Below are positions 5,385 through 5,886 of a stretch of 5,886 bases of DNA, in pieces. Position 1 is the stretch's first letter. Each line of letters starts with the position of its first letter. Source of the DNA: Lautropia sp. (GTDB lineage Bacteria; Pseudomonadota; Gammaproteobacteria; Burkholderiales; Burkholderiaceae_E); NCBI GenBank assembly GCA_013813615.1, contig JACCRJ010000245.1:1-5886 (forward strand), given 5' to 3'. The translations under genes were made by a program, and so were the position numbers. The notes beneath the pieces were generated by a model. The model saw only the letters and a program-made list of their open reading frames with translations. It was not told where the DNA came from and searched no databases.

Positions 5385-5886
5385 TCAGGATCGTGCCAAG
5401 GATACCCTTGGGCATGAAGATGATGAACAGGATCAGCAAGGCGCCGTAGACCGTCATGTCGACGCCATGATGCTCGTTGCCGATCAGCACCCGCAGCGTC
5501 TCCGACAGCGCCAGCAGGAACATCGCGCCGACGGTCGGCCCAAGCCGGACGAACATGCCGCCGGCAATGGCGCCGAACACCATCTGCAGCGAGATTGCGA
5601 TACCGGAGACGGTGTCCGGGTTGACGTAGAACTGGTACTGGGCGTACAGGACGCCGCCGAACGCGGTCATGCCCGCCGACAGCAGCGTCACCCCGAGCTT
5701 GGTGCGCGCCACCGGAATGCCGATGGAGGCAGCCGCATCCTCGTCTTCGCTGATCGCCTGCAGGGCCCGCCGCGACGGATGCTGGTCAGCCAGCTTCCAC
5801 AGGACCAGCCCCATCAGCCACACCCCCAGCGCAATGTAGAACCAGACGGTGCGGTCGGAGAACTGCATCGCGTAGATGTTGACGGT
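5377..5886 (-). CDS. Branched-chain amino acid-type ABC transporter permease, LivM-like (N-terminus outside window)
   Basis: This is the C-terminal part of an inner-membrane permease of the LivH/LivM family, which imports branched-chain amino acids, or related amides and aromatic acids, with a periplasmic binding protein and two ATPases. The frame is open to the window edge; six codons precede the ATG at 5868, which looks internal. Counted from that Met, hydrophobic spans lie near 7-27, 58-78, 89-107, 111-130 and 138-152. The cytoplasmic loop SEDEDAAASIGIPVARTK (40-57) is the EAA-like segment that contacts the ATPase. The order of NPDT, then GAIAGGMFVRLGP, then a closing FMPKGILG is typical of LivM rather than LivH. 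The usual partner genes are not in the window and should lie beyond the right edge. The protein ends in LKR, a normal end for the family. The carbonic anhydrase-like gene follows on the same strand. Confidence 0.9.
   Translation of the reverse strand, partial: TVNIYAMQFSDRTVWFYIALGVWLMGLVLWKLADQHPSRRALQAISEDEDAAASIGIPVARTKLGVTLLSAGMTAFGGVLYAQYQFYVNPDTVSGIAISLQMVFGAIAGGMFVRLGPTVGAMFLLALSETLRVLIGNEHHGVDMTVYGALLILFIIFMPKGILGTILKR

Noticed and set aside
4815..5417. Plus-strand frame of 200 codons opposite the carbonic anhydrase-like gene
   Set aside because: It is rich in Arg, Asp and Ala with no family resemblance; the minus frame has the hexapeptides and metal ligands.

Overview
The window is about two-thirds G+C and has the dense gene packing and codon use of a proteobacterial chromosome. 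A SlyX protein, a short UvrA paralogue of the UvrA2 type and a YqjM/XenA-type Old Yellow Enzyme all fit a betaproteobacterium, perhaps a Rhodocyclales or Burkholderiales member. This placement is an inference from remembered family resemblance, not from a search. I see no rRNA, tRNA, CRISPR array, insertion sequence or phage gene.

Layout from left to right: (1) the 3' nine-tenths of a UvrA-like ABC ATPase gene on + (1-2388), cut by the left edge. (2) A 41-base gap holding a GC-rich hairpin and a -10-like box, then a GNAT acetyltransferase resembling AAC(6') enzymes on + (2430-2972). (3) slyX on - (2978-3193), ending only 5 bases from the GNAT stop. (4) A MOSC-domain reading frame on - (3228-3536, or up to 3599), which keeps only the C-terminal half of its family and looks like a truncated remnant. 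(5) An FMN-dependent ene-reductase of the Old Yellow Enzyme family on + (3611-4726), divergent from the MOSC remnant. (6) A gamma-class carbonic anhydrase-like hexapeptide-repeat protein on - (4764-5288). (7) An AT-rich gap of roughly 90 bases with an orphan reading-frame fragment. (8) The C-terminal part of a LivM-type branched-chain amino acid ABC permease on - (5377-5886), cut by the right edge.

The genes do not form one pathway. The UvrA paralogue and the GNAT lie in tandem and could both serve stress or drug tolerance, but that link is speculative. The permease and the carbonic anhydrase-like gene are co-oriented and may be read together. The ene-reductase stands alone with convergent and divergent neighbours. 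I found no convincing new multi-gene system. The best second-look items are the UvrA-like protein that lacks the UvrB-binding domain, the beheaded MOSC gene beside the ene-reductase, the possible leaderless start of the GNAT gene, and the low-GC scar behind the permease gene.
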